A stretch of DNA of 47,206 nucleotides, from assembly GCA_016196825.1 (NCBI GenBank), contig JACPWY010000059.1, positions 1 to 47,206 on the forward strand, in the 5' to 3' direction. Every line of letters begins with the position of its first letter. The stretch's first letter is position 1. Under the pieces are notes generated by a model that saw nothing but the letters and a program-made list of their open reading frames with translations, was not told where the DNA came from and ran no database searches. The position numbers and the translations under genes were made by a program. Source of the stretch: Deltaproteobacteria bacterium (GTDB taxonomy: Bacteria > Bdellovibrionota > FAC87 > UBA2466). Of this stretch, positions 24,964 through 33,905 are shown piece by piece.

Positions 24964-25066
24964 CAGACACTTATCGGCCCAATTCGCCTCGCGCTCGACT
25001 GTGTTTTAGAGCCCGTTTAGAAGCGCAGAACGTCATGGACCGGGCAGTTGGCGCCGATAAGAGAGG

Positions 25067-25990
25067 GTGGGGATCTTTCGTCGCCAGAATGCATTGGTTG
25101 CGGCACTGCTGCTCGCAGCGATCGCTGCTCCAGTTTCAGGCGGGCCGGTTTCGGCGGCGAGGGGGCGGGCGGTCCAGGCCTTCAATACCTGCCTCTGGGT
25201 GACAAAAAACTTCTATCTGACCAATACTTCGGAGAATTGGAAGAAGACCAATGTCAGCTTGATCGATCTTGAATCCGGAAACGAGATCACCTTTCTTGTT
25301 GCAGACAAGCGTTGGACCGGCGGTTGGGCCTCGGTCTATCCCGTAAACGAAATCTTGGGCGGTCCTGAGCTACCATGGAAAGGTCGGAGTGTGATCAAGG
25401 TTCCCTACAAGCTGCCTTTCCTGGAGAATCCATACACCCTGACGGCCCGGGAATTACGGGCAGAGAGCGTGTGGTATCAAGCGCTTCACCAACCGCTGAC
25501 ACTGGCCCGCATTGAGAACGACGCCAAATACCCGAAGAACGCGGCTTGGAAAAGAGGAAAGCTCCCGATTCTTCCACATGTGGCGATTCGAACCAAGAAG
25601 GGAGACATTCTGGTCAAACCGGAACTCATCGGCATCACCCTTGACGAGATATTGGAAAAGAAAACTGGGACGGCTGAACAGCGTGCTAGTCTCGAGGATC
25701 TGTATGAGTTGACACGAGCTATCGCGAATCAGGTCAAAGCTCCCCGGGTGAACAACGATCTCACCACTTCCGAAACAACAAATCCATTTGTCCCCGATGT
25801 GAATCCCAGAAATATTTTATGGGTGGAGAGCCAGGCGGATCTCAGCTTACTCGGTCTCTCCCGCCCCAGTTTTGTTTTCTATGAGATGACCGCGCTCCAT
25901 CACCGAAAACCGCAGTTCAAACCTCTGGATCAGGTCTATCCAGAATCCAGCGAGACCACCACCCTCCCTCAGAGAGCTGTCGGGCAATGA
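25067..25990 (+). CDS. Predicted secreted protein-kinase-fold protein
   Basis: A 307-residue protein with a signal peptide (FRRQNALVAALLLAAIAAP, cleaved near 24-30). What follows matches the kinase fold in order: glycine loop GGWASVY (85-91), beta-3 lysine SVIKVPY (Lys111), alpha-C glutamate (RAESVW, Glu133), hinge-like LVKPELIGITLDEIL (182-196) and catalytic loop DVNPRN, with Asp244 and Asn249 at the canonical spacing. The DFG aspartate is missing (FVFYEM, 269-274; Glu273 could substitute). It is either an atypical secreted kinase or a pseudokinase. GTG 25067 is the only upstream start; GATAAG ends five bases before it. It is divergent from the pilin-like propeller gene. Confidence 0.65.
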   Translation: MGIFRRQNALVAALLLAAIAAPVSGGPVSAARGRAVQAFNTCLWVTKNFYLTNTSENWKKTNVSLIDLESGNEITFLVADKRWTGGWASVYPVNEILGGPELPWKGRSVIKVPYKLPFLENPYTLTARELRAESVWYQALHQPLTLARIENDAKYPKNAAWKRGKLPILPHVAIRTKKGDILVKPELIGITLDEILEKKTGTAEQRASLEDLYELTRAIANQVKAPRVNNDLTTSETTNPFVPDVNPRNILWVESQADLSLLGLSRPSFVFYEMTALHHRKPQFKPLDQVYPESSETTTLPQRAVGQ

Positions 25991-26422
25991 TCAGCGTGCT
26001 ACTGTCTAAGAAGCACGGCTCCGGCTTGCCTTGGGTATTGGAAAGGAGCTCACCGATATCTGGATTTGTGCTTTTTTTCCGCGTCAGAAACCAAATCTCG
26101 TGCAAGCGACTGCGTGAAGTATCACCGTCTTGCCACTCTGGGTCTTGGTGAATCGGGTGAGTTTCGTTTGCGAGCAAAATTACCTCAGGAACCTCCAGGC
26201 CATTGGGAAGGTTGACCGGTTTGAGCTTATTGCCGTTGGCAGTCCCGAGGTAGGGCAGGTCGGAAGTGTTTCCCGGGATTTGATTCATAGAGAATTGGAG
26301 TTCACAGTCAAATCCCACATCTTAAACAATCGCGGTGGCCACGCGGTGTGCACACCTAAGTCATCAAGAATACTTAAGTTATTGGCGTCAATTGTGAAGG
26401 GAACTGGCCCTTCGTCACTGGT
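25917..26422 (-). pseudogene. Frameshifted gene of unknown function
   Basis: Two minus-strand frames together look like one protein. The 5' piece (stop TGA at 26285-26287, open up to 26422) reads DEGPVPFTIDANNLSILDD and onward through WPPRLFKMWDLTVNSN. The 3' piece in another frame (open from 26318, stop 25917) reads MNQIPGNTSDLPYLGTANG and onward to LHEIWFLTRKK and a Trp-rich end. The codon use is gene-like and neither piece has a clear start or ribosome binding site. A frameshift near 26290-26320 and a missing 5' end would explain this. The family is unknown. The 3' end overlaps the convergent kinase-like gene by 74 bases. Confidence 0.42.
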
Positions 26423-26536
26423 CTAGAAGGTAGACACTTTCGGCCCGTGTGATTTCAGGGAGTTAGTTGTGTTCGGAAGGGGCGGCCTTGGCGCACCCGT
26501 TGCATTTCTTGGGGGGGACACCCTGAGAGAGGCACT

Positions 26537-27196
26537 ATGAAAAGACTGTTCAGCATCCTAATCCTTCTTCCTAGCTGGGCTCTCGCCACCGTGGGGGATC
26601 TCACGCCGGCCCAGATGTATGAGGTTGTGCGTCTTTCTCGCCTCATCGCCTTCTCGCAGCCGAACCTTCCTTCGCAGAAGTATTTTGAGTACGCCTACGG
26701 CATTAATGTCGCTTCGCTGGTTTATGGAATCGATCCAGTACTTTTGATTGCGATCACACATCAAGAGACGAGCTTTCGGGAAAATCTTCCGGTAGGTAGG
26801 GCGGGCGAAATCGGGATCTGCCAAATCCGCAAAGCCTGGCTCCGCAATCCTGCTTTCATCAAAGAGTTTGGACGTGCCAAGGTGGCGGATCTTCGCAACC
26901 CGATCAAGAGCTTTCTCTTTGCGGCTTGGATTTTGCGAGACTTGAAGGCCCTGGAGCGACCGAGCCGTACGCTGCCCTTCTGGTGCTATTATAATTCCAC
27001 TCAGTTTGAGAATCGGTTGAAGTATTTCCTCTCGGTCAATAAGAGCATCGTGATGCTCCGGCGCAATGAGCCGCTCTTCGGCGACCGCTCGCTGGCTAGC
27101 GTTCGGCTCATGGCCAAGCAGAAGAAACACTCCCGCCTCATTGCCAACAAAGGGCCGATACACCGCCTGACATCCGCAGCCTCCTTCGCCGACTAA
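26537..27196 (+). CDS. Periplasmic lytic transglycosylase (SLT family)
   Basis: A 219-residue protein with a signal peptide (MKRLFSILILLPSWALA). The SLT core is YGIDPVLLIAITHQETSF, with catalytic Glu77, followed by the GEIGICQI strand (family pattern G-x-x-G-x-x-Q-I), AAWILRDL and an FWCYYNS helix corresponding to the family's A-Y-N-x-G region. It cleaves the MurNAc-GlcNAc bond in peptidoglycan. The C-terminal 50 residues are basic and not recognised. A GAGAGG site precedes the ATG. Confidence 0.85.
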   Translation: MKRLFSILILLPSWALATVGDLTPAQMYEVVRLSRLIAFSQPNLPSQKYFEYAYGINVASLVYGIDPVLLIAITHQETSFRENLPVGRAGEIGICQIRKAWLRNPAFIKEFGRAKVADLRNPIKSFLFAAWILRDLKALERPSRTLPFWCYYNSTQFENRLKYFLSVNKSIVMLRRNEPLFGDRSLASVRLMAKQKKHSRLIANKGPIHRLTSAASFAD

Positions 27197-27257
27197 TTTA
27201 GGTGCGGCGGAAAGCTGAACCATTACAAGCGGGCACGGTAGAGGTGTTTTCCCCTGC

Positions 27258-27899
27258 TCAAATCAAAAACGGGTTTTCGTGTTTCTCGATGCCGATCTGA
27301 GAGCTAGGACCGTGGCCTGGGTGAATGGTTATCTCATCTTCCAACACAAAGAGTCTCTCGCGGATCGATTTGAGGAGAAGGTCTGAGTCACCGCCCCAGA
27401 GGTCGGTGCGGCCTATGCTCATGTTGAAAAGGGTATCCCCTGTGTAGACCGCCTCATCGTCGGTGAGGAGCTTGTAGCAGACGCCGCCGGGGCTGTGGCC
27501 AGGGGTGTGGATGACCTGGATCTTGTGCTCGCCAAAGGCGAGGATCTCCTCATCCTCGACAAATTTCTCAACGGCGGGGGCCATCCCGAATCGTCGCATT
27601 CCAAACATCGCCCCCTGGATTGGGAGCATTTTGTAGATAAAATCATCGGCCTTATGCAGGCAGACCGTCCCGTTGGTGTCGGCCTTCACCTCCTTGGTTC
27701 CACCAATATGATCGAAGTGGGCGTGGGTGTGGAGAAGATATTTCACGGTGAGATTTGCGCGCTTCAAGCGCTCCACGATCTTCTTGCCCTCATCACCAGG
27801 ATCGATCACCACCGCCTCGCGCGTGGCGGGGCAGCCAAGGATCACGCAGTTGCATTGAAGGGGCCCTACAACGAGTCTCTCTTGGATCAACCGTTCCAT
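27258..27899 (-). CDS. Metallo-beta-lactamase-fold hydrolase (GloB-like)
   Basis: A 213-residue protein with the metal-binding motif H59-A-H61-F-D63-H64, HTPGHSPGG (third His), YTGDTLF (bridging Asp) and the terminal HPGHGPSS. This is the short GloB-like/YcbL group, which includes glyoxalase II-type thioesterases; the glyoxalase II C-terminal substrate domain is absent, so the substrate is uncertain. No ribosome binding site; TAGACT (27907-27912) ends seven bases before the ATG. It is convergent with the transglycosylase gene. Confidence 0.85.
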   Translation of the reverse strand: MERLIQERLVVGPLQCNCVILGCPATREAVVIDPGDEGKKIVERLKRANLTVKYLLHTHAHFDHIGGTKEVKADTNGTVCLHKADDFIYKMLPIQGAMFGMRRFGMAPAVEKFVEDEEILAFGEHKIQVIHTPGHSPGGVCYKLLTDDEAVYTGDTLFNMSIGRTDLWGGDSDLLLKSIRERLFVLEDEITIHPGHGPSSQIGIEKHENPFLI

Positions 27900-27941
27900 G
27901 GCGCCTAGTCTAGTGTGGCCGCCGGGTTCAAGTCCAGGGGG

Positions 27942-29327
27942 TCAGCGGCAGCCGCGGGGGCGCCAAAGCTCCACGGTGGCGCGCCGAAAGTTTTTGGCCG
28001 GGTTGAGGTGAATAATGAGGCGTTCGGTGAGGCCGGGTTCGAAGATTCCAGCGCGGGTGTAGCGGGTGAGGCGTTCAGGATCGCTCAGGTCCGCTCGCAA
28101 CGCGAGCACCGTATCGCAAGGGAGCGACAGCGGAATGGCATCGACGCGCTCTTCCGGGACGATCCTCTCAATGTAGGCACGGGGAAAGACGACCAGCGTC
28201 TCCTTGAGTCCGAGAATGCGTCGGATTTCGGTGTGGCCATCGACGAAGCGCGCGACGCCGATGACGTTTTTCTGCGGAATGGTTGTTGAGACCAGGAACA
28301 ACAAAAGGGCATTGAGGTAAATTGCTGGTCCGAGGCGCCACCGGCTCTTCGTCCAGTCAATGAGCGGGGTCCAAAGCACCAGAAACAACCCCATCACGGG
28401 CTCCATAAAACGCTCTTCCTTGTGGAGAACGAAGGAGTGCACGAGGACAAAGAAGGAAAAATAGGAGAGGGGTGCCAGAAGTGGAGAGTAGAGCGCGCGC
28501 CAATTGCGTTCTCCTAGGCGTGTCAGTCCCAGGACGGGAAAACTGAGAAGGAGAAAGAGGAAAATGTAAGTGGGAAAGGGTGAAACTCCGTACGACGAAG
28601 AGTGGGCGCGGTTGTACGCGAAGTAGGAAACGAGAGAGCCGTGAAAATTGCCCTTGAGAGCTTGATCCCAAAGCCCCACGAGAATAAAGAGCCCTGTCGC
28701 AGCGGCGAGAGTGGCGGTGATGTGGCGCCAGCGCCGTTCACGGAAGAAGCAGACAATCAAGGGGATGAGGCAAAGCCCCGATTGATAACGAATCAACGTG
28801 GCGAATGTGAGACAAAGCAGTGCGAGTAGAATCTCTCCGAGTTGCTTGTGGCGTTGATAGGCCACACAGCATGCTGCGCTCAAGAGGAGCCAAGGGGCGC
28901 ACATCCCCTCGATCAGTGGGCGCGTGAAGAGAAGAGGGGAGGTGAAATAAAAGGCCAATAGGGCGAGCGCGGTCATTTGGCTCGACGTATCTTTGAAAAG
29001 GCGTTTCACCGCTTGAAGGAAGAGTGCGAGCGACAAAAGGCCCAAGACTACGCGGAGAAAAATCAACTGGTTGATTGGGTGCGAGAGTCCGAGGAGCGCG
29101 GCTGTGTGTGTCACGGTGCCCAAGAAAAGATTGGCAAAGGGGGGGCGAAAATCCGAGGCGGCTACGATATCACCGAAGGGGTGACGTTGGGCCGGCACAA
29201 CCACCTCGATATTGGAGGCATAGTCGTCGACGGCGATGAATCCGGAATTGAACACAGCGGTGATGGTGAAGATCAAGATCGCCGCGACGAGCACTCCCAC
29301 ACGGCGAGCGCGAAGGTCTTCAACCAT
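27942..29327 (-). CDS. GT22-type membrane mannosyltransferase
   Basis: A 461-residue protein with about ten hydrophobic segments. HKEERF (302-307) is the hallmark of the Alg9/PIG-M-like GT22 family, which uses polyprenyl-phosphate sugars. IAVDDYASN (31-39) supplies the acidic residues of the first extracytoplasmic loop. It probably builds a surface glycan or glycolipid. I start at ATG 29327, which overlaps dusB by eight bases; ATG 29354 and longer readings are possible. It is co-transcribed with dusB. Confidence 0.75.
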   Translation of the reverse strand: MVEDLRARRVGVLVAAILIFTITAVFNSGFIAVDDYASNIEVVVPAQRHPFGDIVAASDFRPPFANLFLGTVTHTAALLGLSHPINQLIFLRVVLGLLSLALFLQAVKRLFKDTSSQMTALALLAFYFTSPLLFTRPLIEGMCAPWLLLSAACCVAYQRHKQLGEILLALLCLTFATLIRYQSGLCLIPLIVCFFRERRWRHITATLAAATGLFILVGLWDQALKGNFHGSLVSYFAYNRAHSSSYGVSPFPTYIFLFLLLSFPVLGLTRLGERNWRALYSPLLAPLSYFSFFVLVHSFVLHKEERFMEPVMGLFLVLWTPLIDWTKSRWRLGPAIYLNALLLFLVSTTIPQKNVIGVARFVDGHTEIRRILGLKETLVVFPRAYIERIVPEERVDAIPLSLPCDTVLALRADLSDPERLTRYTRAGIFEPGLTERLIIHLNPAKNFRRATVELWRPRGCR

Positions 29328-30324
29328 GGCCGCCCATGAGAAACGGCTGGCCATCGTCGATCTTCGTGTACTCGGCGATGGATTGGAAGTAGTCCACGGT
29401 GATAGCCCGCAAATGGTCGACGTCATCGGTCTGAAAGATTGAGGAGCGGAATTGGGAGGAGTGGGGGTAGCCCGCCGCATACCAGCCGATGAATTTTTTC
29501 AGTGAAAGAAACGCGCGGGTGCGGCCCTTCCAGTTGAGAGCGAGATCGAAATGGCGGTGGATGACGCTGAGAATGTCGCGCTCGACGGAATGGCCGTGGA
29601 TCTCCGAGAATATCCAGGGAGTTTTCAAAGCCCCCCGGCCGATCATTACGGCGTGGGCGTAGCCTTCTTTGATCCGGCGCTTAGCCTGAGCTGCCGTGAG
29701 AATATCCCCGTTGCCGACGACTGGGATCTTGGCCTCTTGGCTCACCTCGCGGATGAGCTCCCAATCGGCGAGGCCAGAGTAGCCCTGCGCACGGGTGCGC
29801 CCATGGATAGCGATCCAGTTCACACCGCAATCGCCTGCGACCCTGACGATCTCAGCGACATTGCGCGAACTCTCGTCCCAGCCGGTGCGCACTTTAATGG
29901 AGAGAGGGATCCGGAGGGCTCCTCGGAGGTCCTGCAATAGTTTTCCCAGGACCACCGGGTCTCTCAGCCAGGCGGCTCCGCCTCCATCGCAAACCACCTT
30001 TTTTACAGGGCAGCCAAAATTGATGTCTACAAAGTCGGCCCCTTCTCCTTGGACGATTCGAGCTGCTTCGACGAGCGACTCCACCTTGTGGCCGAAGATC
30101 TGGATGCCCACCGGCGACTCTTCGGCGGAAAAGGCCATTAACTCCCGGGTCTTTTGCCCCCCTCGCACGAGCCCCTCGGCCGAGACGAGCTCCGAAACCA
30201 CAGCCTGGGCCCCCATCTCACGCATGAGCAGTCGGAACGCGACATCGGTGATTCCAGCCATCGGGGCTAAGAAATACCGGATCGCCCCGTGTCGGGCCTG
30301 GAAGATGTCTATCGGGGGTAGCAC
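29320..30324 (-). CDS. dusB: tRNA-dihydrouridine synthase DusB-like
   Basis: A 334-residue flavoenzyme that reduces uridine in the tRNA D-loop. FLAPMAGITDVAFR (18-31) binds FMN, VDINFGCPVKKVVCDGGG (99-116) contains catalytic Cys112, followed by VRTGWDES, HGRTRAQGYSG and VVGNGDI, IGRGAL. The start is GTG, and TAGATT (30331-30336) ends exactly six bases before it with no ribosome binding site. The cytochrome c peroxidase gene ends nine bases upstream, so read-through is also possible. It overlaps the GT22 gene downstream. Confidence 0.92.
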   Translation of the reverse strand: MLPPIDIFQARHGAIRYFLAPMAGITDVAFRLLMREMGAQAVVSELVSAEGLVRGGQKTRELMAFSAEESPVGIQIFGHKVESLVEAARIVQGEGADFVDINFGCPVKKVVCDGGGAAWLRDPVVLGKLLQDLRGALRIPLSIKVRTGWDESSRNVAEIVRVAGDCGVNWIAIHGRTRAQGYSGLADWELIREVSQEAKIPVVGNGDILTAAQAKRRIKEGYAHAVMIGRGALKTPWIFSEIHGHSVERDILSVIHRHFDLALNWKGRTRAFLSLKKFIGWYAAGYPHSSQFRSSIFQTDDVDHLRAITVDYFQSIAEYTKIDDGQPFLMGGHG

Positions 30325-30333
30325 CCCGCCAAT

Positions 30334-31335
30334 CTACTGTGGAAAGGAGGTTGGCGCCACATCTTGGTACCCCTCGCCCGTGAGCGCTACCATGAACGCC
30401 ACTAAGGCGCTGACCTCATTGGCTTTGAGCTTCAGAGGGTGGAGTTTGGGCGAGAGGCGTGGGTTCTTGTTCCCGCCTTTGTTGTAATGCTGGACGACGG
30501 CTTCAAGCGACTTGATCGAACCATCGTGCATGTAGGGGGCGCGCTTAGCCGCCTCGCGGACCGTCGGGGTTTTGAAGGCCCCGGTATCTTCGGCGCTTTT
30601 TGAAATAACGACACGCCCCTCGTCGGCGAATTTCTTGGTTTTGGGATTCCAACCGATGCCGAGGTTGTGAAATCGGCTGTCGGTGAAATTCTGACCGAGG
30701 TGGCACTGATTGCATTCGGCCTTGCCGAAGAAGAGTTGGTCACCCAGCTTCACCTCGGCGGAAACGGCCTTTTCATTGCCCGCCTTCCACTGGTCCCACG
30801 GTGAATTGCCGCTCAGGCGGGTGCGCTCATAATCGCTTATGGCCTTGGCGATTTTATTGAGATCAACGATCTCGGCGCCAAACGCCGCTTTGAAAAGCGG
30901 ACCGTATCCTTTGATGCCGGAGACAGTTCCTACGACCTTCTCATGCGTGTTGCCCATCTCGATCGGGTTGGCCATGGGGCCGATGGCCTGAGCTTCTAAA
31001 GAATCGGCGCGGCCATCCCAGAAAAAAACCGGGAAGATCGTCCAGGCTCCATTGATGAAGGTAGGCGCCTTGCGGTTCCCTTTCTGATTCCTGATTCCAC
31101 TCGAGACTGCAGTAGGTTCTGAAAACGCGTGCTCCGGTCGATGGCAGGTGGCGCAAGAGACGGTGTTATCGGCGCTGAGGCGCTTGTCGAAAAACAGGAG
31201 TCGCCCCAACTCAACCCGCTCGGGCGTGGGAGGCTCTTTGAGCTCGGCAAATGTGCTTGAAATTCCCAAGGGCGGAGTAGGAATTGGTGTTGAGGCTAAG
31301 ACATTTAGGGAAAGTGCTAAAAGAATCATGACCAT
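30334..31335 (-). CDS. Di-heme cytochrome c peroxidase (CcpA/MauG family)
   Basis: A 333-residue periplasmic protein with a signal peptide (MVMILLALSLNVLAS). The first heme site is C61ATCH65 and the second C208NQCH212, the two-domain layout of bacterial cytochrome c peroxidases that reduce hydrogen peroxide. WDGRADSLEAQA, MHDGSIKSLEAV and the PTVREAA block are family motifs. The ATG follows AAAGGA. It leads the dusB-GT22 transcription unit. Confidence 0.9.
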   Translation of the reverse strand: MVMILLALSLNVLASTPIPTPPLGISSTFAELKEPPTPERVELGRLLFFDKRLSADNTVSCATCHRPEHAFSEPTAVSSGIRNQKGNRKAPTFINGAWTIFPVFFWDGRADSLEAQAIGPMANPIEMGNTHEKVVGTVSGIKGYGPLFKAAFGAEIVDLNKIAKAISDYERTRLSGNSPWDQWKAGNEKAVSAEVKLGDQLFFGKAECNQCHLGQNFTDSRFHNLGIGWNPKTKKFADEGRVVISKSAEDTGAFKTPTVREAAKRAPYMHDGSIKSLEAVVQHYNKGGNKNPRLSPKLHPLKLKANEVSALVAFMVALTGEGYQDVAPTSFPQ

Positions 31336-31440
31336 AGTTTTTCCTTTGTTTCCAATTTTTTCCCCTTGGGCAAGGAAATAATGCGGCGGTTAAAAGAGCC
31401 CATAACAAGCGTTGCCCGTGCAAATTTGGGGTTTCCCCCC

Positions 31441-31446
31441 TATGAT
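31441..31446 (+). promoter_or_regulatory. -10 box of the lplT-like gene
   Basis: TATGAT (five of six consensus bases) ends eight bases before the ATG at 31455. No ribosome binding site lies between, so the leader is zero to two bases. The -35 region (GTGCAA, 17 bases upstream) is weak. Confidence 0.4.
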
Positions 31447-31454
31447 GACGCCCC

Positions 31455-32714
31455 ATGACGCCACTTCTGCGGTCTCGCCGATTCTTTCCGGTCTTTGTGA
31501 CCCAGTTTTGTGGCGCCTTAAACGACAACATCCTGAAGAACGCACTGGTGATTTTGGTTACCTACCGATCCATTACCGTGTTCGGAATTCCCCCTGAGCA
31601 GATGGTGGCGTTGGCGGGCGGCATCTTCATTTTGCCGTTTTTTCTCTTTTCCGCGACGGCCGGGCAGCTCGCTGATCGCCACGACAAATCGCGAGTCATT
31701 GTTTGGGTGAAGGTGTCCGAGGTCGCGATCATGGTGCTGGCAACCTACGGATTCCTGAGGCCCGATTTTCCGGCGCTCCTCGTCTCTTTGTTTTTGATGG
31801 GGGTGCACTCGACCTTTTTTGGTCCCCTGAAGTACAGCATTCTCCCCCAGCATCTCCACAGAGGAGAGCTTGTTGAGGGCAATGCCTGGATTGAGGCGGC
31901 AACCTTCTTGGCCATCCTCTTGGGGACAATTGTGGGCGGCGTGCTCGTCTCTATCGAGGGGGGGCCGTTTTGGGTGTCGGTGGCTTTGGTCATTGTGGCG
32001 GTGGTTGGACTTTTGGCGAGTCGGATGATTCCGCCGGCGCCCTCTTCGGAGCCCAATTTGAAAACGCAGTGGAATCTTGTCTCGCCGACTCTGGTCATGC
32101 TGAAAATCATTTGGCAGGAACGATTCTTGTTTCGATTGATCCTTGCCAATTCTTGGTTCTGGTATTTCGGCGCCACGGTGCTCTCGCTCTTTCCGCTTCT
32201 CGGGAAGAATGTTGTTCACACCGATGAGGGGGTCGTGACTCTTTTTCTGGCGATCTTCTCCGTCGGGGTGGGCCTTGGGTCGATCCTGTGTGGGTGGCTT
32301 TCGCACCACAAGGCGACAGTGACGCTGTCGGCCCGAGGGCTGATCGGCATGTCGGTGTTTGCCGTCGTGGTTTATCTGGGCATTTTGCCACTGTCGATCT
32401 CTCCGGCGAGTGTCGGGCTCGGAGCGTTCTTTGCTCGCGAGGGAGCGCCGATGTTAGTTATGGGTCTCTTGGGGCTTTCCGTGTCGGGCGGAGTTTTTAT
32501 CGTTCCCCTTTATACATTGATCCAGGAGCGTTCCAATCCGGCGATGCGATCCCGCATCATCGCGGGAAACAATATTGTGAATGCGATCTTCATGGTGGCC
32601 GCGGCGCTAGTTCTCGCCGCTCTCCTCAAGCAGGGGTTTGCCGTGCCCTCAATCTTCTTGCTTCTCGCGGCGGCAAATGCAATTTCCCTGCTCTTCCTGT
32701 TTCGAATCGAATAG
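31455..32714 (+). CDS. lplT: Lysophospholipid transporter-like MFS protein
   Basis: A 419-residue MFS protein with about twelve hydrophobic helices. FVTQFCGALNDNILKNAL near residues 13-30 is the signature of LplT and of the transporter half of Aas. GQLADRHDKSRV is the MFS loop 2-3 motif, and HSTFFGPLKYSILP is another LplT-group motif. LplT flips lysophospholipids across the inner membrane for re-acylation. No acyltransferase is fused or adjacent. A patatin that could make lysophospholipid lies elsewhere (12803-14038). The symbol is by similarity. Confidence 0.82.
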   Translation: MTPLLRSRRFFPVFVTQFCGALNDNILKNALVILVTYRSITVFGIPPEQMVALAGGIFILPFFLFSATAGQLADRHDKSRVIVWVKVSEVAIMVLATYGFLRPDFPALLVSLFLMGVHSTFFGPLKYSILPQHLHRGELVEGNAWIEAATFLAILLGTIVGGVLVSIEGGPFWVSVALVIVAVVGLLASRMIPPAPSSEPNLKTQWNLVSPTLVMLKIIWQERFLFRLILANSWFWYFGATVLSLFPLLGKNVVHTDEGVVTLFLAIFSVGVGLGSILCGWLSHHKATVTLSARGLIGMSVFAVVVYLGILPLSISPASVGLGAFFAREGAPMLVMGLLGLSVSGGVFIVPLYTLIQERSNPAMRSRIIAGNNIVNAIFMVAAALVLAALLKQGFAVPSIFLLLAAANAISLLFLFRIE

Positions 32715-32717
32715 CGA

Positions 32718-33842
32718 TTATTTGGCGGTGCCGGATTGGATGAGTTCGGCGATGGATTTGTTGTCGAGGCCTGTGCCGTGGAGAACGGCGAAGGTGTCTT
32801 GGCCGAAGGTGGGGCAGGGTTTGAGGTCGCCGCCCGCGGCGGTGAATCCGGCCCAGGTGAAGGGATCACTGCTCATCTTGGCGCGCACATCGGAGCCGGC
32901 CACGTGATCATTCCAGGGAATCACACGGAAGAGGCACGCCTCTTGGCCCTTGGTGAGCACTTCCCAGTAGTTCGAGGGGGCGTCCATGAAGAGCTTATCG
33001 AGATCGGGCACGAGCTGCGGGTCGTTCATGCGGGGAATCCACTCGGCGCGATCGACCGCTTTGCAGAAGATCTCCCAGTGCTTCGCCTGGATAGCATTGA
33101 GGGCTATCCAGCCGCCGTCGCGGCAGCGGTAGTAGCGAGAGTGGGGGAGTTTGCCGTCGAGAAGCGAGTGGAGGCCGAAGTTATTGTGCGTTTGGTTCCG
33201 GGGGGAGAGGGCATCCCAGGCACGGTGAAGATAGAGTGAGCGAAAGCCTTCATCCATGTGACTCACGAGGTGCATGCCGTGGCGGGCCGGGTTGGCCAGA
33301 TGCATGAGGAGCTTCGTGAGGGGGACGAGTGCGCCGCCGACGATGTCGCCGAAATTGGTGCTGTAGTTGGGGGCGCCGTCCTCGAGAAACCATTCACCGC
33401 ATCCGGAATTGGCGATGAAATTAAAGTCGTGCGCGGCGCGCGACTCGTGCTCGCCAGCCATTCCGCGGATCGAGGCATAGAGGATGTCAGCGTTTTCTTC
33501 CGAAAGATGAGAGTAGCCGAGCCCGAATCGGTCCATGACGCCGCTGCGAAAATTTTCGATGAAGAGGTCCGATTCGGAGGCGAGCCGCTTGACGATCTCG
33601 ATGCCTTTATCGGAACCGAGGTCCAGCGCGACCGAGCGTTTCCCTTGGTTGAGGAGCTCGAAGAGATTGGATTCTTTAACATGGCGGAGGGGGTCGCCGT
33701 TGGGGAGGTGTTCGATCTTGATGACATCGGCGCCGTACTGCGCGAGGAGGCGCGTGATGTAAGGGCCAGGAACCATAATGGTCAGATCAACGACCCGGAT
33801 GTGCTGCAGGGGGCGCTCCTGCTCATCGCTCCACATTTCCAT
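32718..33842 (-). CDS. Family III CoA-transferase (CaiB/BaiF type, AMACR-like)
   Basis: A 374-residue protein. RVVDLTIMVPGPYITRLLAQYGADVIKIE (16-44 region) is the CoA-binding N-terminus, FIENFRSGVMDRFGLGY a core motif, and AAHDFNF (136-142) gives Asp139 together with His138 as expected for alpha-methylacyl-CoA racemases. The substrate cannot be read. TAAGAT (33850-33855) ends seven bases before the ATG, with no ribosome binding site. It is convergent with the MFS gene, three bases apart. Confidence 0.85.
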   Translation of the reverse strand: MEMWSDEQERPLQHIRVVDLTIMVPGPYITRLLAQYGADVIKIEHLPNGDPLRHVKESNLFELLNQGKRSVALDLGSDKGIEIVKRLASESDLFIENFRSGVMDRFGLGYSHLSEENADILYASIRGMAGEHESRAAHDFNFIANSGCGEWFLEDGAPNYSTNFGDIVGGALVPLTKLLMHLANPARHGMHLVSHMDEGFRSLYLHRAWDALSPRNQTHNNFGLHSLLDGKLPHSRYYRCRDGGWIALNAIQAKHWEIFCKAVDRAEWIPRMNDPQLVPDLDKLFMDAPSNYWEVLTKGQEACLFRVIPWNDHVAGSDVRAKMSSDPFTWAGFTAAGGDLKPCPTFGQDTFAVLHGTGLDNKSIAELIQSGTAK

Positions 33843-33905
33843 TGAAAGTATCTTACCTGAAGTTTGAAAGTTTGTGGTTTCTCAGATAAAAACAGGGGGT
33901 TGCCC

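Noticed and set aside
33258..33845. A 195-residue plus-strand frame opposite the CoA-transferase.
   Set aside because: Acidic antisense shadow of a well-conserved enzyme gene.
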